DNA of 64,000 nucleotides from Agaricus subrufescens. Its lineage: Eukaryota; Basidiomycota; Agaricomycetes; Agaricales; Agaricaceae. Where the stretch lies: assembly GCA_029945375.1 (NCBI GenBank), contig CM057059.1, positions 1,302,001 to 1,366,000 of the forward strand, given 5' to 3'. Position 1 is the first letter of the stretch. Every line of letters starts with the position of its first letter. Made by a program: the position numbers and the translations under genes. Under the pieces are notes generated by a model. The model made no database searches. It was not told where the DNA came from and worked only from the letters and a program-made list of their open reading frames with translations. Positions 11,338-25,423 of this stretch are shown here, in pieces.

Positions 11338-13313
11338 ATGGTCCTCCCTCACCACACCCCCTACGTGACCCCCCACATCCTCCACAAGCACTATGCCCAG
11401 GCCGCAGAGGCCGAGCAGCACTCCAACCGTACGTCCCCTCCCCCATACCCACCCCCGCATCCCGCTCAATCGTCATACAGTCATCGGGCGCGATCTCGAG
11501 TACTTCTCGCAGGCCGGCTTCGACATGGATCGCATCCAGATTAAGCGCAATGCTCCGGTGGCTCAGCTTTACGAAGATGCGATCCGAAACGAGGGTGCTA
11601 TCATCTCGTCCTCCGGTGCCCTCATCAACTTCTCTGGCAAGAAGACCGGTCGCTCCCCCAAGGACAAGCGAATTGTCTACGAGGAAACCTCCAAAGACGA
11701 CATCTGGTGGGGCTCTGTCAACATCAAGATGGACGAGCGTCAGTCCCCTCATCTCTTCCGTTTCCAAACTCCTTTCTCATGCCACGCTCCACTCTAGACA
11801 CCTTTGAAATCAATCGCGAGCGTGCCATCGATTATCTCAACACCCGCGACAACGTCTATGTCTTTGATGGTTTTGCTGGAGTCTGTGTCAATCCTTACTT
11901 TTCCCCTCCATGTGAATGTCTGATCTTTGTGCTTTACCAGTGGGATCCCAAGTACCGCATCAAGGTCCGTGTCATCTGCGCCCGGGCCTACCACGCCCTG
12001 TTTATGGTACGTCATGTCCATCTTGACGTCATCGCAGTCGATCCATACCTTTGAATAGCACAACATGCTTATCCGTCCGACCGAAGAGCAACTCAAAGAC
12101 TTTGGCGAACCCGATTTCATCATCTACAATGCCGGTCAATTCCCTGCCAACCGCTTCACCAAGGGCATGAGCTCGACGACCTCGGTCGAGATTAACTTCA
12201 AGCGTATGGAGATGGTCATCCTCGGCACAGAGTACGCTGGAGAAATGAAGAAGGGTGTCTTCTCTGTCATGGTGGGTCTATCCATGTCAAGTTTTTGGTA
12301 GTTGGTTCCCTGACCAATGGGTAATCTAGCATTATCTTCAACCTGTCAAATTTGGTCAGCTTTCACTCCATTCCTCAGCCAATGTTGGCATGGAGAAGAG
12401 CGACGTTACACTCTTCTTCGGTCTTTCCGGTACGGGAAAGACTACTCTATCTGCTGACCCCAACCGTCTCCTCATCGGTGACGATGAGCATGTCTGGTCG
12501 GACACCGGTGTCTTCAACATTGAGGGTGGCTGCTATGCCAAATGCATCAACCTTTCGGCCGAAAAGGAACCCGATATCTATAACGCTATCCGATATGGTT
12601 CTATCCTTGAAAACGTTGTCTACAATCCCGCTTCTCGCGTTCCCGATTACGATGATGTCAGCATCACTGAAAATACCCGCTGTGCTTATCCCATCGAGTA
12701 TATTGCCAACGCCCAAATTCCTTGCGCTGTGGATCGTCAACCGAGCAATATCATTATGCTTACTTGTGATGCCTTTGGTGTCCTTCCTCCTGTCTCTCGT
12801 CTCTCTCCTGAACAGGCCAGCTACCATTTCTTGGCTGGTTATACATCAAAGACCCCAGGTACTGAAGATGGTGTGTTAGAACCCATCCCTACTTTCTCCA
12901 CTTGCTACAGTGCACCTTTCATCGTCCTTCACCCCGGACGCTATGCCGAGATGTTGGCCGAACGTATGGCCAAACACAAGGTCGACTGTTGGTTGATTAA
13001 CACCGGTTGGACCGGAGGCAAATTTGGCACCGGAAAGCGTTGCCCACTCAAATATACCCGCCGTATCGTCGATGCTGTGCACTCTGGTGAATTAGCCAAG
13101 TGCGAGTACGAGAACTTTGGCACCTTCAATCTCTCGATACCCACCTCGCTAGAAGGCGTTCCCCGAGAACTGTTGAACCCCTCGCTTGCCTGGAAGGACA
13201 AGGCGGCCTTCAACAAGGAAGTTAGGAAACTGGGTTCCATGTTCCAGAGGGCTTTCGCGTTGTACGAGAAGGATGTCGAGCCCAAGGTAAGAGAGGCTGG
13301 CCCGCAGATCTAG
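11338..13313 (+). CDS. PCK1: Phosphoenolpyruvate carboxykinase (ATP)
   Basis: Catalyses oxaloacetate + ATP to phosphoenolpyruvate + CO2 + ADP, the committed step of gluconeogenesis, normally cytosolic in fungi. Six exons: 11338-11428, 11481-11738, 11798-11880, 11941-12006, 12059-12271 and 12330-13313, giving about 564 residues, a normal length. Diagnostic motifs are the P-loop [11 protein letters not shown] near 12420, the metal-binding [11 protein letters not shown] just after it, the [20 protein letters not shown] segment before it, and [14 protein letters not shown] near 13000. All expected active-site blocks are present and undamaged. The ATG at 11338 follows a TATA box and starts the conserved [19 protein letters not shown] leader. 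An upstream in-frame ATG at 11170 could add a 56-residue basic extension. Confidence 0.97.
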
Positions 13314-13747
13314 GCAGCTTCATCCTATTTCCCTCCATATTGGACTACCATTCCTAAACTTCCTCACCTTCCTTGACCGTACTACAATGCATCATACGAT
13401 CTCATCGGTCTCTCCCATTATTCCGTTACGCCATTCTATACTTGGCGGTGTACTTGTCTCGCTGTTTGTAAAGATACTGTTGTTCGTGATAGTCCACCGT
13501 AGATATATATGGAACGGAAAATGAAAACAAACGATCTTAGATGGCTATGACTTACACGAGGCACCATTCATACTGCCTGTTCGTTCCTTAAATTTGTTGT
13601 GATATGATCGTGGCGCTCATGCTCTTGAGACTGTTTGAATGCATTTGATCACTTACGAGCCCCGAAATCGGAGTCAGGCGACTATGACGTTATTTTATCC
13701 ACTGAGGTACAGCACAACATAGCTCTAGAAATACATGACCATTAGCA
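13314..13747. other. Intergenic, convergent 3' ends of PEPCK and PHD-finger gene
   Basis: About 430 bp with no recognisable coding frame. It is AT-richer than the flanking exons and must contain both 3' UTRs. Confidence 0.6.
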
Positions 13748-14855
13748 TTACATCCTCTTCATCCGATTCTCCCATTGCATAATATCAAAATTGAATATTT
13801 GAGGCCGGGCTTCATTGAGTTTTCTGCCCTGAAACTTGTGTTTTGAGGCAGGCGCTGATGTCCTGATCTTCAGTGCACGCGCCCAAATATCCTTGGGATC
13901 ATCATGGAACCACTGGGGAGCCAGATTGACCACTGGAGGCGGGCTTGAGAGGGTCTCAGTAGGAACAGGGAGATGTTCCACTGAACCAGCTACTTCAGGT
14001 GCTTGAGGCGGTGGAACAGGCTCCTGTGAGCTGGTATCCATGCTCGAAGCTAAGGCTTCCGCCTCTTTGGCCTCGATCTTGACTTTGAGCAACTGTTGTT
14101 GCCGTTGTTTGTGCTCTATTCGTTTATTTCTTTCTCTGTTCTTCGCGTCACGCCTGAATTGGTTTCTTCTAGTTTCTCTGTTCGGGAATTCGGAAGGACT
14201 GATGACGAGTATTTCGTCGTCATCGGTTGTTCGTTGAGCCAAGTGTTGGCGAATGGGAGGGGTGGATAATGTTGGTACACTGGAGTGGTCATTCCTGGGA
14301 GAAAAATGGGGATGTGTTTCCTTTCCTCTTGTAGTTAGAGGAGCAAGGCTAGATGGCCTTAGATCAGAATTGATGACCCTCCTAGTGGCGGGTGATTGGG
14401 CATGAGTCTCGACGCCAGCCCGTTCAGAACGCGACAAATTAAGAGTTGGAGGACGACCAGGGTCAGAATCAGAGTCATCGACGACGATAACCGCGTCATC
14501 GTGGTTCTTGCTGTCATATTTAGCGGTGGATGGTGGGGCCGAAGCATGCAATAGTGGCGAAATTAGTATGGATTCAACACTCCCCACACCACTTCTGGCG
14601 CAATTCTTACACTTCCACGCTTGTAAGCTATTGGCCGAATCACCTGCATTGTGGGCCTTTATCCGAGTAATAAGCTCACTATCAGCGACCGGTGGTGTAT
14701 GACATCCTTCATTGATCAGAGGGGCGATTGACAGCGGGAACTTCTGGGTTCAATTTTTGGAACTTACGGTGGTGCCATTTGCGGTTGCACGCGCAGCATG
14801 TCAATAGAAAGGCCTGGACGGTGCTATGGGTTTTCGAGCATTTGTGGCACGACAT
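13748..14855 (-). CDS. PHD-type zinc finger protein with Asp/Glu/Ser-rich linker
   Basis: Two exons: 14768-14855 and 13748-14706, with a GTAAG donor and AG acceptor. The N-terminus starts MSCHKCSKTHS, then CCACNRKWHHRCHTPPV across the splice junction, then WKCKNC. This gives a C4HC3 pattern (CxxC, CxxC, HxxC, CxxC) typical of PHD fingers, which usually read histone H3 tails. The finger occupies about residues 3-70. The rest, to about 348 residues, is low-complexity with an acidic patch (IVVDDSDSD), a Lys/Arg/Gln-rich coiled-coil-like stretch (RRDAKNRERNKRIEHKQR) and a short conserved-looking C-terminus ending in MQWENRMKRM. I do not recognise a named orthologue. A role in chromatin is inferred from the finger only. 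Divergent from the membrane-protein gene by 255 bp. Confidence 0.75.
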
Positions 14856-15110
14856 GGCGGGAGGCGAGGAGATGCAAGGTGTTGGTTAGGGGCTAGACTA
14901 GCATAAGCTCGCTTAGTGCGGCAGCCTGCATGGAGGGAAGCGCCTTCGCTCGTTCCTGGTGGACGCGTGCGAGGGTCCGAAGACCAGAGCGGAACACGGC
15001 ATGCCACGTGATGGATCCAGCCAGACGTCATCGTGCAGGCAGCCTGGCCTACTTAAGTCGCACTCCCTCCACGCCCCTCGTTTCTTTCCCCCCCTAGCTC
15101 CCCTATCGCC

Positions 15111-16089
15111 ATGGCAGACTCCTGGCAAGACGGCGTTCTTCTCAAAATCGTCAACATCATCGTCTATCTCGTCTTCCTTGGCTCAAACATCTATACTGTT
15201 GCTGCACCCCAAGGCATTTACTATCACGGCAAGGAGACCTATATCACTCCCGCCCCCTGGGCTTTCCTCATCTGGTCTCTTATCCACCTTCTCCTTCTCG
15301 GCACTATCATCTACCAATTCTTCCCCCAAGGAAAGCGTATTATCATCGATGGTATCTCCTGGAGGTTCCCGCTCTTGGCCGTCCTCAATGCCATCTACGT
15401 CAATCTTTGGGCTACCCAACACTATATTGTCGGTTCGTCTGCGGTTTACTCCAGTCGTGATAGATCTTTGTTTGACACTTTCTCTTAGCATTTATTTTTG
15501 CCCTGTTCGTCAGTTCCGCAGTGACTGTGCGCCCATCTCCATATATTTATAAATTGCTTGTCCCGTGCTAATTTGAGCGTGTCCTGTTCGCAGCACATCT
15601 ACTACATCGTCAAGAAATACCACCTCTCGGAGTCGTTGTCGGATGAACTTTTCGTCCATATCCCGTTCTCTCTTTACCACGGTTGGACGACGGTTCTGGT
15701 CGTCCTCACCGCTTTCGAGGCATTTGGTGTCAATAAAATTCATCACCATGCTGGCGTCTGGACAAAGGTCTTTGTGTTCCTCGCCTTGTGAGTGTCTGCC
15801 CAAAATTATATTGCAATATATTCATCACACTCTCAGGTTCTTCCTTGAGGGCACGGCAGCAACCTATGCCTTTTCTACCCCGGAGGGAGACCTCCCCGCT
15901 TCGATTGCTATCGCCTGGTCTCTCTGGGCCATCTTCGATCAACAGCGCAAGCCAGACTTCATCCATTGGTCTGCTCTCGCTTTCTCCATCCTTGCACTCA
16001 TTTGGGTCCTTAAGGGTGCCTGGGGTATGTATCGCGGCCGTAGAGGAATTTCACTTAGCGACGAGGAACGTGCTCCCCTCGTTGGATAA
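15111..16089 (+). CDS. Multi-pass integral membrane protein, fungal family of unknown function
   Basis: Four exons: 15111-15432, 15489-15526, 15594-15787 and 15837-16089, about 268 residues. The second exon is only 38 nt and encodes part of a transmembrane helix. Hydrophobic segments number about seven, including [38 protein letters not shown], and a C-terminal [21 protein letters not shown] conserved-looking core is [20 protein letters not shown]. The [15 protein letters not shown] segment is reminiscent of large TspO/MBR-related (tryptophan-rich sensory) proteins of bacteria and algae, but I cannot confirm homology. No signal peptide is evident. The C-terminus is short, charged and probably cytosolic ([10 protein letters not shown]). 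Function unknown. Confidence 0.8.
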
Positions 16090-16635
16090 AATTGTGTAGA
16101 CTCATTGTGGGCACGCACGCCGTCAACCCCTGTGTTTCTTTCTCATTCTATGATTGGTGGGGTATCAAATTCTATTGTGATTCCTTACTATGTGTTTGTT
16201 CTATATAACTTCTTGCTACTTACAAGATTAAAGTGACAATGACAAGAATGCACTACCTTCTACAAGTTAAACTTGATTGAGTTTCGTATAAAGACGGACA
16301 ATGGCGACTGTTTTCAAGCTAATTCACAGTAGGGAAAATAGCTTCATGAGGTGCGAACTCTACTTACAGGTAATCGACGTTGAGCCATTATCGCTTAAAG
16401 CACCACTCCCTCTGATACAAGCTCTTCGGTAGCCTTGATTTTATGCCACGCAACGAAGGATCAACAAGCAACTGAGAACGGGTTGCGGATGCTCAAAGAA
16501 AGACTAATCCTCTTTTGGTGATACATGAACTAAGGATTCCAATGTGACAGCTTCCCACTTAAAACAATCATTCCCAAATATTCTAATTCTTTTAGCCTAA
16601 ATCGCATTGCGGTGTGTGCGAGAATGTTTCACAGT

Positions 16636-16660
16636 GATGATAATGATGATGATGATGATC
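16636..16660. repeat. Imperfect GAT/ATC trinucleotide repeat
   Basis: About eight units of GAT with one interruption, in non-coding DNA. It creates a spurious His run in one minus-strand frame. Confidence 0.8.
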
Positions 16661-17052
16661 TAAAAGGTACTCACCGACGGCAGTTGCTTGAAACGGGTCA
16701 GTGAGGCGGGGTTCCACTCTTCTGGTAGTATGCGTGGGGATATTTGTTTTCCATGTGGATGTCAAAGTGAGCTTTTGACAGCGGGTGCACAAAGTTACGG
16801 TATCAGGCCAACAGCGACCATCAGTTGAGATGTCCAGGGAAGCTGGGAATGTAGTCTGCAAGTATCCGAGTCATATAGGCTTTTTGTGACGATGAATCTC
16901 AACAGAAGAAGCAAAAAGAAAACTGGCAATCGGTGTATTCTCGTGCCGGTAATGGGCTTCGGTCGATCGCGTTACATGGTAAAAATCTGTATAATGTAGT
17001 AATGGACACAGCACAAATCAATCATCTCTATCTTAACCGAGTTCAGAATAAT

Positions 17053-17078
17053 GTATGTATATATATATATATATATAA
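17053..17078. repeat. (TA)n microsatellite
   Basis: About eleven consecutive TA units, 70-90 bp downstream of the peroxidase stop codon. Likely polymorphic in length. Confidence 0.9.
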
Positions 17079-17144
17079 AAGAGTGTAAGCATAGCAACGA
17101 AAAAATCTAGTTGTTTCACGTTGTTCATGCATCAGGTAATTGGT

Positions 17145-18993
<1,849 letters not shown>

Positions 18994-21050
18994 TTCGTAT
19001 AGTGAAGAGAGAAAGAGAGTGAATGTTAGTTTATCTGTTCGAGAGCCCAGCTTTTAAAGCATTCAGCGGTACCGCACTCAGGGGACCACTGTTTTGGGTC
19101 GAAACACAGCAAGGCACAGGCAAAGATATAATTGTTGCTGTCGTGAATCATAGGAGCCCGGGAGGTCCTGGCTACTCATGGGTATTGCGAGTGTTTTTAG
19201 ACATCGCGGCATCGAGCATAATCAGGAGCTGTCAGATAGAAGTAAATGGAGTTGTGTTCAAAATTTGCAAACCAAAGAAACGTTCTTACCACGATGACCG
19301 GTATAGTGCCATATAGCGAAAAACGAAACACGGTGTTCCTGGCCATCTCGGTGGTGCTGACTAAATTAAATCTTGGTAGCGACGTGCGATTGGTGCGAAC
19401 ATTACGGCGCCATCAATTGGTCGTGAAGTATAATAAAATCTTCCTGATATTTCTCGCTAATGTAACACTTACTGATATAGATGATTGAACCAATGAAGCG
19501 GTAAAAGACTCACAGACCAAGTCGTTACCATGGAAAGATACATCTCCGGCACATTGGGCATCCAGTGCTGAGGAATGAGTCAGTCGTTTAGCATTGACAG
19601 CGGCAGGCGGGAATGAAACCGACGCAAAGGCAACTGTCGTCCCCGAAGGCCGTGACCCAAAATGTTAGATCTTTTGTCACCCCTACATAGACGGGAAATG
19701 TCACAACCGGATCATAAAACCACCCTGACAAATCCGACATTTGTGCGGAACCGAGGTCTAGGCCAAAAATGTTCAAGAACTTTTTCAAATTATACAAACC
19801 ATAAAACGCCTCCGACTCCAGCAAAACTAGGGGCCCAAATTGTCCGTGCCAGGGGCCAATCTCAACATGCTATATCAGGGATGGTCTGTTCAAGCGGGTC
19901 AGCAAGCAGAAAGAGAAAATGATCGCTCAGTAACATGAATGTACCCTCAAACCCAGATGAATTGATGTTTGGAGTGCCTATCGGTCGAATTCTGCCCATC
20001 GAACAAGCAAAATCGAGGGCTTTCATGCCCTGAACCACACCACATGGATGTCTCCAGTCCAAAGCAGTTTGGCAGTGCCCGTCAGTGATTCCCGTTTTGA
20101 TATCGAAAACGGCCGCGAGGAATGAGCGGTCGACGAATGCGATGCGCGGAGACGTGAAAATACTTCGCGATTTTGGATGAGGAGTCGTTGCGGGGAAGAA
20201 TGTATCTTGCGCGAGTACCCTATTCCTTGGCAGACCCAGGTATATCGAAAGTTGCGAGGCAAGAGCCAGGGATAGCTGTGTGTTGTCGAACCTCTGCTCA
20301 TGTAATTGTCCATTGCCCGAATATTCTCCGATAGGAATGTGAGACAGATGAAATTGTATAAGAAAATAGGCCCCAATAGTCTTGTAAACTGACATTGAAC
20401 GTTTACCCATATAATTGGCCTACAGATAACACTTTTCTTCAATACAACCGAAGCTGAGATAGGACGTATCGGTACGAACTTATAGGGCTCACGGCTTGAT
20501 TAATGCCTAAAGATTAAGATAAGGATCCCCCAAAAAACTTTCACACCCTGAAACCCAGTCATCACCTCAAAAAACCCAAATCTTAACCCTAGAGGATGTG
20601 TGCTTCCCGGTATAGATCACTCATGCTTTTTTTTTTCTGCCGCAACACATCGGACATACGAAATGGAAGTTTTTACGGGTTTCGGTCTGGTACAGTAGTA
20701 CAGCAACCGCGACGAGAGAGCGATGAGATTCGTACCAGCGGCCGCCGCTTACTCTATAGACACGACATACGGATGTGGTGCCAGCATAAAATGACGTCTG
20801 GTAGTATCGATTTTGGGCAATAGACACTGATTTTACGGTTTGGAAGTACACGAAATATTTTCCTGCCTCGTTCCAGCCCTGGGTCCCATTATTATAATTT
20901 TTTCTACATCGGCCATTAAGTATGAGTCACTGTACTATGTAGCTACTAGCCAGCCTGACAAGATAGTGACGGACGCGATATGACGTGACGTGACAATACG
21001 CGTCTATACGCGCCTCGAGCTTGTCAGGACTCAGATAACATAACTCAGTC
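18994..21050. other. Gene-poor 2-kb region upstream of manganese peroxidase and primase
   Basis: Divergent space holding both promoters. The longest open frame is 182 codons on the minus strand (19862-20410). It has no recognisable domain, signal peptide or splice partners. A second open frame at 19588-19824 (minus) is also unrecognised. I cannot say whether these are orphan exons or chance. The peroxidase core promoter lies at about 19000-19100. Confidence 0.4.
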
Positions 21051-22618
21051 ATGGACGTTGAAACGGACTATGATCATTCTCTTCCAGGTACTGTCTCAAC
21101 CAATGAATCAGAACTCTTCTAATCGCAGGTTTTAGAGGTCATGCTGGCTTACTACCGACGATTGTACCCTTTCAAGCCCATCTTCACCTGGCTGAACCAC
21201 GATCATGTACCAACACGGCTATTCACCCACAGGGAATGGGCATTTAGTTTGGCTGGCGACGTATATATAAGATACAACTCTTTCGCAACAGCTGAAGATC
21301 TCAAGAAGCAAGTTTGCAGTCTAAACCCGACAAGATTCGAGATTGGACCTGTATACTCAGCTCGGGTACGCTGACCTCCAATCAACATTTCATTTTTGTT
21401 CATTTGCGTGATGCCTAGCCAAGGGACAGGAAGACGGTGAGACCGAGTGCATTTCAGCCGGTTCAGCGAGAACTAGTCTTCGATCTCGATATGACCGACT
21501 ATGATCCAATCCGAACGTGTTGTTCCAATGCAGGCATCTGCAAACGCTGCTGGGCATTCATCACGGCCGCCGTTCGCGTTCTAGATCCCGCTATTCGCGA
21601 TCAATTTGGCTATGAACACCTCTTGTGGGTTTATTCTGGGCGCCGTGGAATCCATCTGTGGATTTCAGACAAAGAGGCCTTGGAGTTGACAGACCAGGAG
21701 CGAAAAGCCATAATCGGGTGGATGACAGTTGTCAATAGCGGCAACAAAGATTTCAACAAACGATTAAACGTCCGGATGGGCTCTCGAGCTCTTCCAGCAC
21801 CACTCCAGTGTGTATATGCCTTTAAGCCACGCCCATCACACTAAGCCACAAATTCTGTAGGAGTGTCTTGGAAACACTTAAGCACACTTTCACCACACTC
21901 ATTTTACGAGATCAGGATCTATTCGCAAACAATGAGGCAGCAGCAGCATTGCTTGATCACTTACCTGACCAGGATGCCGTAGAAAAAATAAAGAAAGCTT
22001 GGGCTACCAGTGCCTGTTCCAATTCCGAGGCTAAATGGGTAGAGCTTCTGAAAGTTGTACGAGGTTCCAAGTCAGATAGCTTGGAGGTAAATACAGAAAA
22101 CAGCATTTGAACGGTCACACTTATCATCCTTTCCTCATAGGCGGCAATGGAAGATATCATCTTGTACTACACTTATCCACGCCTCGATGCCGAGGTCTCA
22201 AAGCACCGAAATCATTTACTCAAAGCACCATTCTGTATACATCCTAAAACCGGCCGTGTCTGTGTCCCTGTTGATCCAGAGAAAGTCGAAGAATTCGATC
22301 CCGAGACCGTTCCAACCGTGGCACAATTGCTTCGCGAACTCGATACCATCAACACAGCAACAGGCAGCGATGGGAGCGGGAGTGAACATCATTCTGGTCA
22401 GTGAGAATTATGCGCCGTTACGATACATACTAAGTAATGAACGACAGACTGGGAAAAGACATCTTTGAAACCATATGTCGATATCCTCAACAGGCACGCT
22501 TCATCATTGATGGAGAAGACAAGACTGGAGAAGCGCGCAAACGGTATGTGATATCCGAAAAAGAAGGATGCCAAAATGATGATTCATGATGAAACTTATA
22601 GGGAGCATGGCATGGTGA
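21051..22618 (+). CDS. PRI1: DNA primase small (catalytic) subunit
   Basis: Synthesises RNA primers for DNA polymerase alpha at replication forks. The first exon, 21051-21087, encodes MDVETDYDHSLP and is spliced to 21136, giving EVMLAYYRRLYPFK, the conserved PriS start. The catalytic acidic motif is ELVFDLDMTDYD (about 21471). The zinc knuckle is CCSNAGICKRC. The nucleotide-binding motif is SGRRGIHLW. The tail is spliced twice: one junction at the GTCAGT just after 22396 gives DWEKTSLKPYVDIL, and the last junction gives NGSMAW and the stop at 22616-22618. Length is about 430 residues, normal for the family. All catalytic residues appear intact. The partner large subunit PRI2 is not in the window. 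Confidence 0.95.
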
Positions 22619-23183
22619 TGACTCTGGGCAGTTTTTCGCTTGCCGTGTGCTGCGCATGTCATTGTCATTGCCCAATATATGTAAGTTACACGTATTTTAG
22701 GATATCATCCGTCGTATAAATTGAGATCCCGACACTGTATTCGATGGGTATCGTTTCATTGACATACAAGGAGTCATTTCTGGGGGTGTGCATATCATCT
22801 CAACTGTTCTTGGTATGAGGACAGGCTCGAACAGAGAACGACTCGAGTTGGCCATAAAAAGCCACTGTGGCGATAATTAAGCGGAGAATGTATAGCCTAC
22901 TAAGTATACATGGATCGTGATCATCGGGATTGGCTACTTGAGTTTCATTGACGAAAAATTGCTACATCTGCATGCTGCATTCTATGCATTCTAAATGAAC
23001 TCAACTGTCGGAAGTATGACAACACAGCAGTTGTTGAGTCGATGATAAAATTACGCACCAACAGTAATAGAGATGAATGATAAAGAAGGGCAAAGGGGTA
23101 ATAGAAAGTAAAAATAAAAAAGCATAGTTCGCCGCCGTAATCGCGCGTTTATGGATTCAAAAAATATTTACGGTTATTCGGTA
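22619..23183. other. Intergenic, convergent 3' ends
   Basis: About 565 bp between PRI1 and the minus-strand unknown gene. AT-rich, with no supportable gene or repeat. Confidence 0.6.
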
Positions 23184-24819
23184 CTAGTCCGCGTTATCGA
23201 TTTCCAACCGGAGCCACTCGTAAATGACCCCATCCGTGTCACTGTTCACTCTCATAACGTCTAAGACGCGTTGAATGATAACAGATGCGCACTCCTCGGC
23301 TCGGCCTATCCCACTTAAACATCCTTGCCTGTATTCACTTTCGGACAATCCCAACATGGCGGCAACCGAATTGAAGTTGGGGTCACCATAAGCGCAAAGG
23401 AGGATGGGGAGAGCAACGAGTGATGGTATGTCTTGCGTGAGAGCGGTCAGTTCTCGAGCAATGTCAGCTGGAGAGCGATCTGACTCGTTCTTCTTGTGAA
23501 CTGCATCCAAGAGTGTCGAAAGTGCATCGAGGGCTTCAAATGCTTCATCAACAGCTTCTTGGGCTAGACGCGTGTCAGCCCTCTCCGCACTTGGTCGCGG
23601 GAGCATATTAAGAAGGTCAAACAATGCGCGAGCATCGGCTGACGCAGTAGCAGGTATGGCAGCAATAGGTGGAGAAGGTGGCCGTGAGGGAGGCAATTTC
23701 AACGTGAAGCGTCCCAATGGTGGCGTGACAGGTGGCGTCGGAGGTGTACGGGCCCTTTTGTTGGAAGGCAGGGTGACAGAAGGAGCCGAAAAATCGAAAG
23801 GTCGGTTTGATAACGCCAATAACCCCTTCCACACCAATGAAATTAAAAATGAAGCAAGGATGGTGTGTGACGTGGAAGAGGACGTATACTTGGTCAAAAC
23901 TCTCGCATAGATAGGCATAACGGACTGCAAAGTAACAATAGAGGGGTGGTAAATAGTCGCCGCTTTGACTCCAGCTGTCACCTTGGAAGAAATACTGTTG
24001 GGAGTTTCCAACGCTTCAATGACCGGCATCAACTCGGTGCGAATGCTGGAAATCAAAGGGCTAACAACTCTGTTGATGATCGAGACCAACCCCTTTCGGA
24101 TAGGATTTAAGCCATCCCCACGAGCGTCGGCCTCTAATCCAAGGCCTAGTTCATCAAATGTCTCGAGAAGCTCTTGTGCAAACATCATAAATGCGAGCGC
24201 ATGAGATTGCGTAGCATTGATATTCGGGCCCTGCGAATTCAATGCAGGAGGCGAATGAAATTGAGGGGAAGAGAGCAACGGCAAAAGATGGGCACATAGA
24301 TTAGTGAGCAACACAGATAACGGGCGATGAAGCGATCGGAGAATTGCGCGATATAAATGTGGATTATTTTGGTTTGTCTTTAATTCCCTGAAAATAGAAA
24401 ATGAGATCAATGACTGGATGAATGACTCAAGATGAGGGTGAAACGTACAATGCGATGAGCTGCCCTAGCACATGTCCTCTGCCCGGAGGAAGTGAACGTT
24501 TTCCACCAAGAAGGTCATGAGGAAGGGCGGGGCCTGCAGGTTGAGAAAGCGCTCGTGACACGGCTTCACTAAGCTTCAAACTGAGAGCCTCCAAGTATGA
24601 CCCATCCTGAACAAGAGGAGTAGGGATGTCCTGAGAGGGCTTGTTAGAAGCAGGAGAAGGACGCCTGAAGTTGTTCAAGGCAAGTCTATTGAGGGGCCTG
24701 GTGGTCCTGTCGGTACTGTGCACTGACACAGGTTCAGCACGGATAGTGGGTAGGGAAGGCGGTGCAGGGGAAGAAGGGCGGCTGGTCGGGCGAAAGAAGG
24801 GGGACTTGAGTACGTTCAT
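23184..24819 (-). CDS. Unrecognised fungal protein (about 524 residues)
   Basis: Two exons: 24449-24819 and 23184-24387, joined across a 61-nt GTACGT...CAG intron in the sequence LIALELKTNQNNPHLYRA. I do not recognise the family. The N-terminal 60 residues are Pro/Ser/Arg-rich and probably disordered (MNVLKSPFFRPTSRPSSP). The centre is mostly alpha-helical with Leu-rich stretches such as RSLHRPLSVLLTNLCAHLLP and hydrophobic helices near SHTILASFLISLVWKGLLAL. A second Pro-rich linker (TPPTPPVTPPLGRF) precedes a C-terminal helical domain (AVDEAFEALDALSTLLDAVH to EWLRLEIDNAD). No catalytic motif, signal peptide or clear transmembrane helix is visible. It lies in tandem 605 bp downstream of the adaptin gene. 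Coding status is supported by length and clean splicing. Confidence 0.75.
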
Positions 24820-25423
24820 TTCAAGGAGTATTTGTAAGTTTTGTGATTTTAAAACGAGTTTATGGAGGGGCGGAGCGAGTCTCGGGTTCTACTATGAGGT
24901 CCTATGGCGGCACCGGCAACTTCAGGGTGTGATTGAACACTTATCCCATCGAGGGTGGGATAGCGCAGAGCAGGTTATATTTCGAGGGATCCTAAGGGGG
25001 ACGTTCGCTCCCGGAGAGGATGAAGAAAACAGATGGTCCCAGGAGAATGGCGTTGGTTTGGTTTGTCAGTCTGGGGGAGGAGTGAGATAGCGACATGAGG
25101 GGGAGCAGGCGACGCACCTTGAAGCAACTGTCATAGATTGAGGAGGATGCACAGAGTAAGAGTGTTCGTCCTTGACGAGCAGAGTAGAATACAGACAAGA
25201 GTCCGCTGGCGCTCGCAATTTTCAGCCCGGCTTCTTATATCATCTCGCTTTCTCACGATCCGCGACAATCAGTTCCGGCCGGCCTGCTGGTTTGACACTC
25301 TACACGCTCTCCCGAATCTTTCGCATGAATACAGCTTTCCTGAGGGAAAGAAACCCCAGACCATACAAAAGGCACGACCCACTAAGAGGACCGAATTCAA
25401 TCGGCGGAAGCTATCCACAATCA
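24820..25423. other. Intergenic, with a possible two-exon small ORF on the minus strand
   Basis: Promoter of the unknown gene and 3' end of the adaptin gene. On the minus strand, an ATG at 25198 opens 27 codons to a GTGCGT donor at 25117. Joined to 24991, it would read DPSKYNLLCAIPPSMG and stop at 24941. The resulting 43-residue peptide has two Cys before and one after the junction, and I do not recognise it. The evidence is weak. Confidence 0.35.

Larger units (their letters stand above)
16090..17144. other. Intergenic, with one exon-like segment and two microsatellites
   Basis: Convergent space between the membrane protein and the peroxidase. On the minus strand, 16670-16859 is open and bounded by an AG acceptor and a GTGAGT donor, and would encode a Cys-containing segment (CWPDTVTLCTRCQKLTL). 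I found no convincing partner exons, so I do not call a gene. Microsatellites are listed separately. Confidence 0.4.

Noticed and set aside
16592..16670. Poly-His coding run
   Set aside because: Produced by a GAT/ATC microsatellite, outside the splice-bounded segment.
19862..20410. 182-codon minus-strand open frame upstream of the manganese peroxidase
   Set aside because: Not called as a gene. It has no recognisable motif, a competing open frame overlaps it, and no credible exons flank it. Conservation or RNA evidence would change this.
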